Made by a program: the position numbers and the translations under genes. Positions 37,522 to 46,542 of a stretch of 64,000 bases of DNA are shown one piece after another. This DNA comes from Desulfomonile tiedjei (lineage in GTDB: Bacteria > Desulfobacterota > Desulfomonilia > Desulfomonilales > Desulfomonilaceae): the NCBI GenBank assembly GCA_016212925.1, contig JACRDF010000014.1:1-64000 (forward strand), in the 5' to 3' direction. The first letter of the stretch is position 1; every line of letters begins with the position of its first letter. Below the pieces are notes generated by a model. The model did not search any database and had not been told where the DNA came from. It was given only the letters and a program-made list of their open reading frames with translations.

Positions 37522-37729
37522 ATTCTTTCTCCTCCCGTAACTGAGTATTTACCGTACTCGCGTAAAAAAAGCTTGACTAGAGGTATTTGGCGGGGGTAAG
37601 GTGAACAACTGTTCGTTAGTACTGCCCTTAAGCCCGACTCCGGGCATTTTTCCTGAAACAGCGACCTGAGAAGCAAATGCACGATTTCGATCTTGAAACC
37701 TAGACTCTCTCGGTACAAAACCGGAAAGC

Positions 37730-38359
37730 GTGATTTGGGCTATGCCGAAGCAAGACGACACAAGGCAAGGTGACGGGCTTAGCAAGAAGAAGATACTAGC
37801 CCTGGCAAGCCGTCTGTTCAGGCAAAAAGGATATTACTCGGTCAGTATGCGAGATCTGGCCCTGGCATGCGGATGTAAGCCGGCCAGTCTGTACAACTAT
37901 TTTAAAACCAAGGAGTCCATCCTTTTCGAAGTGCTCTTGAGCGAAATGGAGGACATAATCCGACCCATTTCCCACCTGGAAGAACAAGACGGCGACCCGG
38001 CGGAACAACTGCGATTGGTGATCCACAGCCATCTCAAAGTCGCCTTGAGTCATCGCAGGTCCCCGAGAATGTTGCATGATGCGGCCCTGGCAAGCCTCGC
38101 GCCGGCCAACCGCAAAGTCATAGTGGCCCTGCGCGATGCGCACGATCGCATCCTTCGCAGTGTGATCGAAAGAGGTCAAAGGAAGGGGCTATTCCTTCCT
38201 CTCGATGCGAAACTTGTCAGTTTCATGATCGACTCCATGATTTCTCGCACCAGGCTTTGGTTTCTCCCTAATAAGGGGCTAACACTCAATGAACTAAGCG
38301 ATTTCATATTCGGATTTGCCCTGAGAAGCATTCAGGCCAAGAAGGGCCTGGCAAAGTAG
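37730..38359 (+). CDS. TetR-family regulator of the adjacent transport/catabolic cluster
   Basis: N-terminal TetR helix-turn-helix (KKILALASRLFRQKGYYSVSMRDLALACGCKPASLYNYFKTK) and a helical ligand domain of the kind often found beside acyl-CoA metabolism genes (EMEDIIRPISHLEEQDGDP). 209 residues from GTG 37730, which has GGAAAGC just upstream; ATG 37742 is the alternative. It lies 45 bases upstream of livH on the same strand, so it most likely controls the liv-ligase-BKACE cluster and its own synthesis; an acyl-CoA thioester ligand is plausible but inferred. Confidence 0.88.
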   Translation: MIWAMPKQDDTRQGDGLSKKKILALASRLFRQKGYYSVSMRDLALACGCKPASLYNYFKTKESILFEVLLSEMEDIIRPISHLEEQDGDPAEQLRLVIHSHLKVALSHRRSPRMLHDAALASLAPANRKVIVALRDAHDRILRSVIERGQRKGLFLPLDAKLVSFMIDSMISRTRLWFLPNKGLTLNELSDFIFGFALRSIQAKKGLAK

Positions 38360-38404
38360 CTTATACCGTACCGAACCGCTAGCTGAGAGCTAAGGACCCT
38401 ATTC

Positions 38405-39271
38405 ATGGAAACTTCCACGCTAATTATACAGGCGCTTCATGGCCTCGTGTATGGGATGCTGCTTTTCCTGGTGGCATCGGGCATGACCCTGGTCTTTGGG
38501 ATGATGGACATACTCAACATAGCCCACGCGGCGTTCTACATGCTCGGCGCGTACGTGGGCTACACGGTGCTGATGGCCACCGGAAACTTCTGGTTGGCCC
38601 TGTTTGTGGCCCCTGTGGTAGTGGGCTTCCTCGGGGCGCTGGTGGAGCGGTTTTTTTTGAGAAAAGTGCACAAGTATGGCCATGCCTTCGAATTGCTTAT
38701 CACCTTCGGCGTGTTCTTTGTGATTACTGAAGCGGTAAAGTGGATTTGGGGCGACTTCCCTCGGCCTATGGAGGTCCCTCCCGCTCTCTCGGGGTCGATA
38801 CATCTGCTCGGGTTTCAGTATCCGGTTTATCGTTTCTTCATCCTGATAATATCATTCATCGTCCTAGCCGGGCTGCTCTATGTATTCTTGAAAACGCGCC
38901 TGGGCATCAGAATCCGGGCCGCTGTCTCGGACGCTCAGATGGTAGACGCCCTCGGTGTCAACGTCCCCAGGCTCTTTCTGGGTGTCTTTTCAGGAGGGTC
39001 GGCCTTGGCGGGCTTGGCCGGTGTCGTGGCAGGTCCCTTCCTGAGCACCTATCCGGCGATGGGCCTCGACATGTTGGTGGACACCTTCGTTGTGGTGGTA
39101 GTGGGAGGATTCGGAAGCCTCCCAGGGGCCCTGGTCGCCTCCCTCATGATCGGGGAGCTGCAATCCTTTGGGATTCTCTTCATTCCTCGACTGGCCTTGG
39201 TGTTTCAGTTTCTGCTCATGGCCGTCGTGCTCATTATCAGGCCCGCGGGTCTCTTTGGAGAGAAGGTATGA
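38405..39271 (+). CDS. livH: Branched-chain amino acid-type ABC transporter permease LivH
   Basis: Inner-membrane permease, 288 residues with about eight hydrophobic segments. Family features include MTLVFGMMDILNIAHAAFYMLGAY near the N-terminus and VNVPRLFLGVFSGGSALAGLAGVVAGP with the EAA-like loop that docks the ATPase. Overlaps livM by ATGA. The HAAT transporters also import non-amino acids such as aromatic or fatty-acid-like carboxylates, which fits the downstream catabolic genes. Confidence 0.92.
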   Translation: METSTLIIQALHGLVYGMLLFLVASGMTLVFGMMDILNIAHAAFYMLGAYVGYTVLMATGNFWLALFVAPVVVGFLGALVERFFLRKVHKYGHAFELLITFGVFFVITEAVKWIWGDFPRPMEVPPALSGSIHLLGFQYPVYRFFILIISFIVLAGLLYVFLKTRLGIRIRAAVSDAQMVDALGVNVPRLFLGVFSGGSALAGLAGVVAGPFLSTYPAMGLDMLVDTFVVVVVGGFGSLPGALVASLMIGELQSFGILFIPRLALVFQFLLMAVVLIIRPAGLFGEKV

Positions 39272-40245
39272 GGCGTTTTACCGTCCTGCAAGTTGCTTTG
39301 GCCATTTTGCTTGCCGCAGTTCTGCTGGCGGCTCCTCGGATCCTGACCATCGTGCAGACCAGGATGCTTACCGAGATCATTTACTTCTCGCTGTTCGCCG
39401 TAAGCTTCAACCTCCTCTTCGCTAACGCGGGTTTGCTCTCCTTCGGCCATGCCGCCTATTTCGGACTTGGCGCTTATGTTACGGCCATTTCTTTGAAGCA
39501 TGTGGCCGGCATGCCTTTTTTCGCGGCCATTTTGTTAGGGGCGCTCGCAGGGACGGTTGGTGGAATTGTCATCGGATTTTTTTGCGTTCGGCGCAAGGGT
39601 TCGTACTTTGCACTGCTCACTCTGGCGTTCAATCAGTTTCTCTGGGCGATCGCGTGGAAATGGCGGGAAGTGACGGGAGGCGACGACGGCATAGGCGGCA
39701 TCGTCCCGAAGAAACCCGTAGATTTGGGCATTGTGAGCGTCGATTTTAACAACGTCACGAACAAATACTATCTAATACTCATCATTGTGGTCCTTTGCCT
39801 GGCCGTGGGCTGGTACCTGATGAGAACGCCCTTCGGCAACACGGTCATGGCGGTGAAAGGCAATGACGAACGGGCCTCCTTCCTCGGATACAACGTTAAC
39901 CGGTCCAAGCTCCTGATCTTTTCTCTTGCCGCGTGCTTTGCGGGCATCGCGGGCAGCCTCTTCGCCCTGTTCCAGGACTTTGTGGCTCCAAGCGCCATCT
40001 CTATGGCGATGTCCACAGAGGTGCTGTTTATGGCCTTCCTCGGGGGCACGGGCTCGTTTTTTGGGCCCATCCTGGGCGCAGCAATTTTCGTTTATTTCAC
40101 GGACTGGATCAGCAGCATTACCGACCGCTGGGAATTCATTTTGGGGCTGCTATTCATAGCCCTTGTCCTATATTTCCATCAGGGGTTCATCGGATTGATA
40201 CCGTCCAGATTGAAGTCTCTCTTCGCCATCGGAGAAAACCGTTAA
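39268..40245 (+). CDS. livM: Branched-chain amino acid-type ABC transporter permease LivM
   Basis: Second permease of the importer. ATG 39268 overlaps the livH stop and has GAGAAGG upstream; a longer open frame from 38740 runs through livH in another frame and is spurious. 325 residues, about nine hydrophobic segments, with the family stretches NLLFANAGLLSFGHAAYFGLGAY and FSLAACFAGIAGSLFALF. Forms the membrane heterodimer with LivH. Confidence 0.93.
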   Translation: MRRFTVLQVALAILLAAVLLAAPRILTIVQTRMLTEIIYFSLFAVSFNLLFANAGLLSFGHAAYFGLGAYVTAISLKHVAGMPFFAAILLGALAGTVGGIVIGFFCVRRKGSYFALLTLAFNQFLWAIAWKWREVTGGDDGIGGIVPKKPVDLGIVSVDFNNVTNKYYLILIIVVLCLAVGWYLMRTPFGNTVMAVKGNDERASFLGYNVNRSKLLIFSLAACFAGIAGSLFALFQDFVAPSAISMAMSTEVLFMAFLGGTGSFFGPILGAAIFVYFTDWISSITDRWEFILGLLFIALVLYFHQGFIGLIPSRLKSLFAIGENR

Positions 40246-40257
40246 AGGAAACTGTCC

Positions 40258-41004
40258 ATGCCGCTTTTGGAAGTAAACGGTCTTTTTAAGGATTTCAGCG
40301 GACTAAAAGTGCTCTTCGGGATCGACCTGAAATTGGAGCAGGGTGACAGGCACGCAATCATAGGGCCCAACGGCGCGGGGAAGTCCACGCTCTTCAATGT
40401 GATAACGGGCAAGTACGCCCCGAGTCGGGGAAAGATTACCTTTAAGGGCCATGACATAAGCGGTCTTCCACCTCACAAAATAGCTCGCCTGGGCCTCGCC
40501 CGATCCTTTCAGGTGACGAACATCTTTCGAGCCATGACGGTCTTCGAAAACGTCAGGAACGCTGTCCTGTCACAGAACGGGAAGCGCTACAGCATATTTC
40601 CCACCCTGGCCAAGATGAGGGCGATTACGGAAAAAACCGAGCAGATCCTGGACCTGATAGGACTGCTGGATCGCAAGGATGAGCTGGCCGGTGAATTGGC
40701 CCACGGACACCAGCGCGCACTGGAAATCGGTATGACCATCGCCATGGACCCTGTGTTGATCTTGCTGGATGAACCCACAGCCGGAATGTCCTCCAAGGAG
40801 AGCCGAGAAACCGTGGGGCTTATCGAGAAGGTCACGGAGGGGAAGACGCTGCTCATAGTGGAGCACGACATGGACGTGGTCTTCAGCATCGCCAATGGGA
40901 TCACAGTGATTTACTACGGCCAGGTCCTTGCCTCAGGGTCGCCTGAAACGATTCGGAACGATCAGAAGGTCAAGGACGCATATCTCGGTGAAGAGAGAGA
41001 GTAG
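40258..41004 (+). CDS. livG: ABC transporter ATP-binding protein LivG
   Basis: ATPase subunit of the importer. Walker A GPNGAGKST, the LivG-typical long Q-loop region (RSFQVTNIFRAMTVFENV), an altered signature segment LAHGHQRALEIGM, Walker B PVLILLDEPTAGMS and the His-switch VEHDMDVV. 248 residues. It begins 12 bases after livM and is followed three bases later by livF. Confidence 0.94.
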   Translation: MPLLEVNGLFKDFSGLKVLFGIDLKLEQGDRHAIIGPNGAGKSTLFNVITGKYAPSRGKITFKGHDISGLPPHKIARLGLARSFQVTNIFRAMTVFENVRNAVLSQNGKRYSIFPTLAKMRAITEKTEQILDLIGLLDRKDELAGELAHGHQRALEIGMTIAMDPVLILLDEPTAGMSSKESRETVGLIEKVTEGKTLLIVEHDMDVVFSIANGITVIYYGQVLASGSPETIRNDQKVKDAYLGEERE

Positions 41005-41007
41005 ACC

Positions 41008-41715
41008 ATGCTTCTCGAGATCAAAGATCTTAACAGCTTCTATGAAGAAAGCCACGTCCTACGGGGGATTTCCTTGGACGTGGACCAGGGAGAGATTGTC
41101 TCGTTGCTCGGTCGAAACGGGGTGGGCAAGAGCACCACGCTGAAATCCGTTATCGGCATACTGGCTCCCCGTTCGGGGCAGGTCCTTTTCAAGGGCCGGG
41201 AACTCTCGGGCATGCCTCCCCACAAGATTGCGAACCTGGGCGTGGGTTACGTACCGGAGGACAGGAGGATCTTTCCCCGGCTGACCGTTCGCGAGAACCT
41301 CCTGATGGGGATTAAGCCGGGCCAAAAGGAGTCCGCGAACGGGTGGTCCGTGGATAAGGTGTACGAATACTTTCCGTCGCTTAAGGCTAGAGACAAACAG
41401 AGAGGGGCCTACCTTTCAGGGGGTGAGCAACAGATGCTCACTATTGGTCGGGCCCTTATGGGAGAGCCTGAGGTGCTTCTCCTGGACGAGCCGACGGAAG
41501 GGCTGGCCCCAATGATCGTGGAGACCTTGGAGCAGGTCGTAACCGACGTCAACAATCACGGCGTGGCAATTCTCCTGGTGGAGCAGAACATGCGGGTAGT
41601 GCTCCGGTTGGCCAAGAGAATCTACGTTATCAGCAAGGGCAAGATTGTTTTTCAAGGGAGCGGCCAGGAACTAAAAGAGGCCCGGGAAATCCGAGAAAAA
41701 TACCTTGAGGTGTGA
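41008..41715 (+). CDS. livF: ABC transporter ATP-binding protein LivF
   Basis: Second ATPase of the importer. Walker A GRNGVGKSTTLKS, signature LSGGEQQMLTIGRALM, Walker B EVLLLDEPTEGLAP, switch VEQNMRVVL. 235 residues, as expected for LivF. It ends the tightly spaced livHMGF set; the binding protein follows after a 230-bp gap containing a mobile palindrome. Confidence 0.94.
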   Translation: MLLEIKDLNSFYEESHVLRGISLDVDQGEIVSLLGRNGVGKSTTLKSVIGILAPRSGQVLFKGRELSGMPPHKIANLGVGYVPEDRRIFPRLTVRENLLMGIKPGQKESANGWSVDKVYEYFPSLKARDKQRGAYLSGGEQQMLTIGRALMGEPEVLLLDEPTEGLAPMIVETLEQVVTDVNNHGVAILLVEQNMRVVLRLAKRIYVISKGKIVFQGSGQELKEAREIREKYLEV

Positions 41716-41791
41716 GAAGGGTTTTTTAGTGGCGGAAAGTCCAATGACCCCTGGCGTAATGTCCCCAAAAATGACTTTAAAAGGGACGCAC

Positions 41792-41874
41792 TGTCATTGC
41801 GAGGGCGGAAGCCCGAAGAAATCTCGAAAATGCCAGGATGGGAGTGCTTCTTCGCGTCACTCCTCGCAATGACA
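41792..41874. repeat. TGTCATTGCG-ended palindromic element, copy 3
   Basis: Perfect ends TGTCATTGCGAG / CTCGCAATGACA around 60 bp with GGAAGCCCGAAGAAATCTCG. It sits between livF and the binding-protein gene, where it could form a hairpin that attenuates or protects the mRNA. Confidence 0.85.
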
Positions 41875-41948
41875 TGGTGAGATCTTTGTAGACACGTGTC
41901 TGGGACACTATACCAGGGGTCCATTCAAACCAGTAAGGAGGTAGTCAA

Positions 41949-43190
41949 ATGCTGAGAGGGAACCGCTGTGTTAAGTTGGGGACGATTTTCATCCTTTTGG
42001 CTCTTGCGTTGTGCCTGGGAGCCGCGCCGACCTGTGCCGCCGAGGGGCAGATAGTGTTGGGAGTGTGCGAGCCTCTGTCAGGTCCTATGAAGGACGTGGG
42101 GGATCGATATGTCGAGGCGGTGAAGTTCGCGGTAGAGAAGATTAACGCCAAAGGCGGAGTCCTGGGAAAGAAGCTGGTGATAGTGGCGGAGGACAGCCAA
42201 CTTAAGGCGGATGTGGCGACCCGCAAGGCTACCAAGCTTATCCTCGAAGACAAGGCTGACTTCATCATGACCGGGACGGGCTCTCATATTTGCAAAGCCA
42301 TGATGAAAGTGGCCGAGCAGCACAAGAAAATCTGCCTCACCTACGGGACTGAGGGGGCGAGCACCACGGGGGCTGACTTTAATCCGTACACTTTCCGAGT
42401 CTGTTTGAACACGGACCAGCACTCCGCGGCGGTAATCGAGTATTTCGCCAAGCACACCAACTACAAGAAGTTCTACATAGTCTGCCAGGACTATGTTTTT
42501 GGCCGTGAAGCCGCGGAGGGGTTCAAGAAGAAGCTCAACACCATCCCCGGCGCGCAACTCCTTGGAGAGGAGTTCCATCCCATCGGGCTGAAGGACTTCG
42601 CTCCTTACATCAGCAAGGTCATGGCGTCTGGTGCAGAAGTAGTGCTGACCGGCAACTTTGGAGTGGATCTGGACAACCTCATCAAGACCGGGGCCTCTTT
42701 GGGTTGGAAGTGCATCACCGGCAATTACTTCCTCAACGATCCGCTTCGCTTGCAGGTGGTCAAAGACGCGGCCATCGGTCACGTGACGGCAGACAGCTAC
42801 ATGATCACCATTGACACACCCGAAAACAAGGCGTTTGTCAAAGAGTGGTATGACGCGCACAAAAACATGACTATCGGGTTCTGGTATCCGGACCTTTCCA
42901 TGGGGCGCTGCTACTACGGCATACAGTGGCTGGCGGACGTGATCAAGAAGGCGGGCAGCACAGACGCGGAGAAGATCATCCCCGCGTGGGAAGGAATGGA
43001 GTACACTTTGCCGTGGGCCAAAGTCAACATGCGGAAGTGCGATCACCAGATGATCACCCCTGGAGTGGCGGCTGTCGTCGTTGCTAAGAGCGAGTTCTTC
43101 GACTTCCCTTATATCGGGAAGCCGGTCATCATTCCTGCCGAGTCCATCACGGTTCCCCCTGCAGACACAGGAAACCCCAGATGTAAGTGA
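41949..43190 (+). CDS. ABC transporter substrate-binding protein, LivJ/LivK type
   Basis: Periplasmic binding protein of the Peripla_BP_6 family. Signal peptide about 1-30 (LGTIFILLALALCLGAAPTCA). The mature part begins GQIVLGVCEPLSGPMKDVGDRYVEAVKFAVEKINAKGG, the usual lobe-one start, with the GTGSHICKAMMKVAEQHKKI and YFAKHTNYKKFYIV segments typical of the family. 413 residues. AAGGAGG precedes the ATG. It sets the specificity of the livHMGF importer; the ligand is not readable, but the enzymes downstream suggest a hydroxy- or keto-acid or a carnitine-like compound. Confidence 0.92.
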   Translation: MLRGNRCVKLGTIFILLALALCLGAAPTCAAEGQIVLGVCEPLSGPMKDVGDRYVEAVKFAVEKINAKGGVLGKKLVIVAEDSQLKADVATRKATKLILEDKADFIMTGTGSHICKAMMKVAEQHKKICLTYGTEGASTTGADFNPYTFRVCLNTDQHSAAVIEYFAKHTNYKKFYIVCQDYVFGREAAEGFKKKLNTIPGAQLLGEEFHPIGLKDFAPYISKVMASGAEVVLTGNFGVDLDNLIKTGASLGWKCITGNYFLNDPLRLQVVKDAAIGHVTADSYMITIDTPENKAFVKEWYDAHKNMTIGFWYPDLSMGRCYYGIQWLADVIKKAGSTDAEKIIPAWEGMEYTLPWAKVNMRKCDHQMITPGVAAVVVAKSEFFDFPYIGKPVIIPAESITVPPADTGNPRCK

Positions 43191-43314
43191 GAGGTGATCG
43201 AGAATGCAATACCACAGGGGGGACGGTGGGTCGTCGAATCCGCCCTCCCTTTCTTGTCATCCGACAGGAGTGATACCAAGTCGCTTTCAAACGTGGAATA
43301 TGGGAACACAGAAT

Positions 43315-43346
43315 CACGGACCTGCGCAAGCGGGTCCGTGGCACCC
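43315..43346. repeat. Fragment of the GGTGCCACGG-type repeat
   Basis: CACGGACCTGCGCAAGCGGG followed by TCCGTGGCACCC forms one hairpin arm of the family seen at 37207, 59711 and 63256. Only one end is recognisable here. Confidence 0.55.
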
Positions 43347-43402
43347 AAACCTGTGGAAAACCGACTGGCCTTTGCTGCATTTTGATTTAGGGCGGGCCGA
43401 TG

Positions 43403-43546
43403 CGACTGTCTCAAAAATGGCAAATCTCCTGCATTCGGCATCACATGTGGTAGGGGCGGTTCGTGAACCGCCCGAAATCAGGGCGCTTCTCGAAGCGCCC
43501 CTACACGACAAATTCCGCCAGCAATAGATTTGCGAGAGTTTTCGAG
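43403..43546. repeat. MITE-like element with TGTCTC end, copy 2
   Basis: Starts GACTGTCTCAAAAATGGCAAATCTC and closes with AGATTTGCGAGAG, an inverted match. The core 43451-43503 is the GTAGGGGCGGTTCGTGAACCGCCC...GCGCTTCTCGAAGCGCCCCTAC double hairpin shared with 18944-18998. With the fragment at 43315 it fills the gap between the binding-protein and acyl-CoA ligase genes. Confidence 0.75.
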
Positions 43547-43665
43547 GGCCTGCCGCTACGTGGAAAAAGACCTTTGTATAAAGCTTCGGGCAGCTGCCAT
43601 AACTTGCCAGTGCAAGCGCCTTCTTGGCCGTTGAGACGGCAAACAAATCCTTTCGAGGTAAGAAA

Positions 43666-45543
43666 ATGGGCACAGAAAAGATCCAGGTGGGAACTGCGGC
43701 GGACTTGGAAGCCATAGAGAAAACCCCCATTAAGGAAAGGCTGCCGTTTTTCAACACATTTGATTTGATCAAACACGGTGCGGCTATAGATCCTGATGCC
43801 ATTGCCCTCAGCTTCCTCATGTCCGGCGAGCAATATGCCAATCCGATGCAGGTGACCTATTCCGAGTTTCTGGCACAGGTAACTCGGACGGCCAATCTGT
43901 TCCATGATCTGGGGATAGGGCCTAATGACGTGATTTCTTATCTTTTGCCCAACCTGCCCCACTCCCACTATGTACTTTGGGGAGGAGAGGCCGCCGGCAT
44001 AGTCAACCCCATCAACCCCCTCTTAGAACCCTCGACCATCAGCGAAATCTGCAAATCCGCCAACACCAAGGTTCTCGTTGCCCTGGGGGAGTGGCCTGGT
44101 TCGAACATTTGGGAGAAGGCCTTGACGGTGCGCAAAGAGCTGCCGAACCTGAAGGCCGTCGTAAGGATCATGGGGCCCAGCGCAGAAAGCGAGGGGATCT
44201 ACGGGTATGATGAAGTCATCGGGCGGTACAATAGCAGCGGTCTTGACTCACGTCGGAACATAGCACCCGAGGACATGGCTTCGATGTTCCACACCGGCGG
44301 CACCACCGGCACCCCAAAGCTTGCGCCGCACACCCACTTTAACGAAGTGGCCATGGCTATGATGATTGCGTTGCACAGTGAACTTCGGCAGGGTGAGGTT
44401 ACTCTCTCAGGCCTGCCTCTCTTTCACGTGAACGCGACAACTGTGACCGGTTCGTACCCCTTCTCGATCGGCGCTCACGTGGTCCTGCTTTCTCCGCAAG
44501 GCTATCGAGATCCTTCTGTTATTAAGAATTTCTACAAAATCGTGGAACACTACAAGGCAGTAAGTTTCTCTCTGGTTCCGACGGTGCTTGCTATGCTGCT
44601 GCAAGTTCCGGCTGAGGGCGCTGACATCTCCTCACTCAGGTACGGGGTCTGCGGGGCCGCGCCCTTGTCCGTAGAGCTTTTTCAGAAATTTGAAGCCCAC
44701 TCGGGGATGAAAATCCTGGAAGGGTACGGACTGACCGAAGGGACATGCGCTTCTGCGGTCAACCCCTATTATGGCGAACGCAAAATAGGGTCCGTAGGTT
44801 TGCATCTCCCGTATCAAGAAATGAAAATCTTCATCGTAGACGACGAAGGTAAGTTCACCAGGGAGGCGGAAACCGACGAGATCGGCTGCGTATGCATCAA
44901 AGGACCGAACGTATTCAATGGCTACCTGGACGAGCGACATAACAAAGGCATTTCGCCCGCGGAGGGCTGGCTGAATTCAGGTGATCTGGGACGCCAGGAC
45001 AAAGACGGATACTTCTGGCTTACGGGCCGCAAGAAGGAACTTATCATACGTGGCGGGCACAACATCGACCCGGCCGCCATTGAAGAGCCTCTCTATGCCA
45101 TCCCCGGTGTTCAAATCGCGGCGGCTGTCGGCGGACCGGACCCCCACTCCGGGGAAGTTCCGGTGGCTTATGTGCAATTACAGGAAGGCGCAAATCTCTC
45201 CCAGGAAGAGATTCTCACTCGTCTGAAGCAATCAATCGGCGAACGTGCAGCCGTCCCTCGCCAGGTCTTTGTTATCGACCAGATGCCGCTTACACCAGTG
45301 GGAAAGATCTTCAAACCGGCTCTGCGCTGGGACGCGATCAAACGGACTTATGAAGAGGCACTCCAAAAGCTGGGCCCACTCGCGGATGCCATAGAACTGA
45401 AAGTGGGAGAAGACAAGGTTCACGGCTCGTCGGTAGCCATTAAGGTGAAAGCCGCAGCGGGCGCGTCGAAAGAGGACATCGCAAACAAGGTGGCGGAAGC
45501 GCTGGCCCTCTACACCGTTAAGTACTACCTGGAAGTTACCTAG
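43666..45543 (+). CDS. Acyl-CoA synthetase (AMP-forming)
   Basis: ANL-superfamily ligase, 625 residues from ATG 43666 (GAGGT seven bases upstream; an in-frame start at 43624 is weaker). Motifs: P-loop MFHTGGTTGTPKLAPH, A5 EGYGLTEGT, A7 WLNSGDLGRQDKDGYFWLTGRKKELIIRGG split over about 440-470, and the catalytic Lys in PVGKIFKPAL. The last 70 residues (about 555-625) exceed the usual end and look like a small alpha-beta domain. It activates a carboxylic acid to its CoA thioester, most likely the imported substrate or a cleavage product such as acetoacetate. Followed 61 bp later by a hydroxyacyl-CoA dehydrogenase. Confidence 0.9.
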   Translation: MGTEKIQVGTAADLEAIEKTPIKERLPFFNTFDLIKHGAAIDPDAIALSFLMSGEQYANPMQVTYSEFLAQVTRTANLFHDLGIGPNDVISYLLPNLPHSHYVLWGGEAAGIVNPINPLLEPSTISEICKSANTKVLVALGEWPGSNIWEKALTVRKELPNLKAVVRIMGPSAESEGIYGYDEVIGRYNSSGLDSRRNIAPEDMASMFHTGGTTGTPKLAPHTHFNEVAMAMMIALHSELRQGEVTLSGLPLFHVNATTVTGSYPFSIGAHVVLLSPQGYRDPSVIKNFYKIVEHYKAVSFSLVPTVLAMLLQVPAEGADISSLRYGVCGAAPLSVELFQKFEAHSGMKILEGYGLTEGTCASAVNPYYGERKIGSVGLHLPYQEMKIFIVDDEGKFTREAETDEIGCVCIKGPNVFNGYLDERHNKGISPAEGWLNSGDLGRQDKDGYFWLTGRKKELIIRGGHNIDPAAIEEPLYAIPGVQIAAAVGGPDPHSGEVPVAYVQLQEGANLSQEEILTRLKQSIGERAAVPRQVFVIDQMPLTPVGKIFKPALRWDAIKRTYEEALQKLGPLADAIELKVGEDKVHGSSVAIKVKAAAGASKEDIANKVAEALALYTVKYYLEVT

Positions 45544-45604
45544 AGCCTTTCGCGAGCCGGATTGCACTGAGTTGACCCCGTAATGAAGGACACGAGGAGG
45601 CCGC

Positions 45605-46507
45605 ATGAAACCATTTGAAAGGGTTGCATTAGTAGGCTCGGGTATCTTGGGCACCCAGATAGCCATGCTTGCCGCCCATGCAGGGTACAGCGTCAAGGTA
45701 TACGATCCGAAAAAAGATGCGTTTATTGAAACCTACAACAAAATTGAAAAAGACTTGAAGGCCAAAGGGGTCAATCCGTTCATTCCGTGGGAAGATTGGG
45801 AAAAATGCAAACAAGCGATACAGGAAACGATAGACCTCGATGAGGCGGTGAAAGATGCGGACCTCGTCATCGAAGCAGTCCCCGAAATTGTGGAACTAAA
45901 AAACGTTGTATTTAAGCAACTCGGTGAGAAGGCGCCTCCAAAAGCCATTCTGGCCACAAACAGCTCGTCCATGCCCGTCTCAAAAATGGAAGCCAGCAGC
46001 GGAAGACCGGAACTGTGCCTGAACATGCATTTCTATGGTGCCCTGCAAGGTACGAACATGGTGGATGTCATGGGAGGGACTAAGACGCTCCCTGAGGTGC
46101 TGCAAACCGGGATTCGTTGGGTCGAGTCCCTTGGTTGCATTCCACTTACAGTGAAAAAGGAAATACTTGGGTTCTGCTTCAACCGTATCTGGAGGGCCAT
46201 AAAGAGAGAGGCCTTATATATGTGGGCAAACGGTTTTGTGGACTTTCGAGACACAGATCGGGCCTGGATGATTTTTTCAAAAATGAAAGAGGGACCGTTT
46301 GCGATTATGGACATGGTGGGCCTCGACGTGGTTTACGACATCGAAATGGTCTACTACAACGAGTCGAAAGACCCCAAAGACAAGCCCCCCGATGCGCTCC
46401 TGGAAATGATCCAACGCGGGGACTTGGGCCTGAAGAGCGGAAAGGGCTTCTATACCTATCCGGACCCTGAGTTCCTTCGTCCAGACTTTTTGCGCCCTAA
46501 ACGATAG
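45605..46507 (+). CDS. 3-hydroxyacyl-CoA dehydrogenase family protein 1
   Basis: NAD-binding motif VALVGSGILGTQIAMLAAHAG, then the family's EAVPEIVELKNVVFKQL, NSSSMPVS and the catalytic His in LNMHFYGALQGTNMVDVM, and KKEILGFCFNRIWRAI near 185. The usual HFFNPVPV has become HFYGALQG, so the substrate pocket differs from ordinary beta-oxidation enzymes. 300 residues, single dehydrogenase unit with no hydratase part. Ribosome site ACGAGGAGG. Oxidises a 3-hydroxy acid or its CoA ester with NAD; exact substrate unknown. Confidence 0.88.
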   Translation: MKPFERVALVGSGILGTQIAMLAAHAGYSVKVYDPKKDAFIETYNKIEKDLKAKGVNPFIPWEDWEKCKQAIQETIDLDEAVKDADLVIEAVPEIVELKNVVFKQLGEKAPPKAILATNSSSMPVSKMEASSGRPELCLNMHFYGALQGTNMVDVMGGTKTLPEVLQTGIRWVESLGCIPLTVKKEILGFCFNRIWRAIKREALYMWANGFVDFRDTDRAWMIFSKMKEGPFAIMDMVGLDVVYDIEMVYYNESKDPKDKPPDALLEMIQRGDLGLKSGKGFYTYPDPEFLRPDFLRPKR

Positions 46508-46542
46508 ATTTTTGCCAGTTTTCTGAGGAGAAGAAAGAAATC

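Noticed and set aside
38740-39267. N-terminal extension of livM across livH
   Set aside because: The extension is livH read in another frame; the true start overlaps the livH stop as ATGA with a ribosome site.
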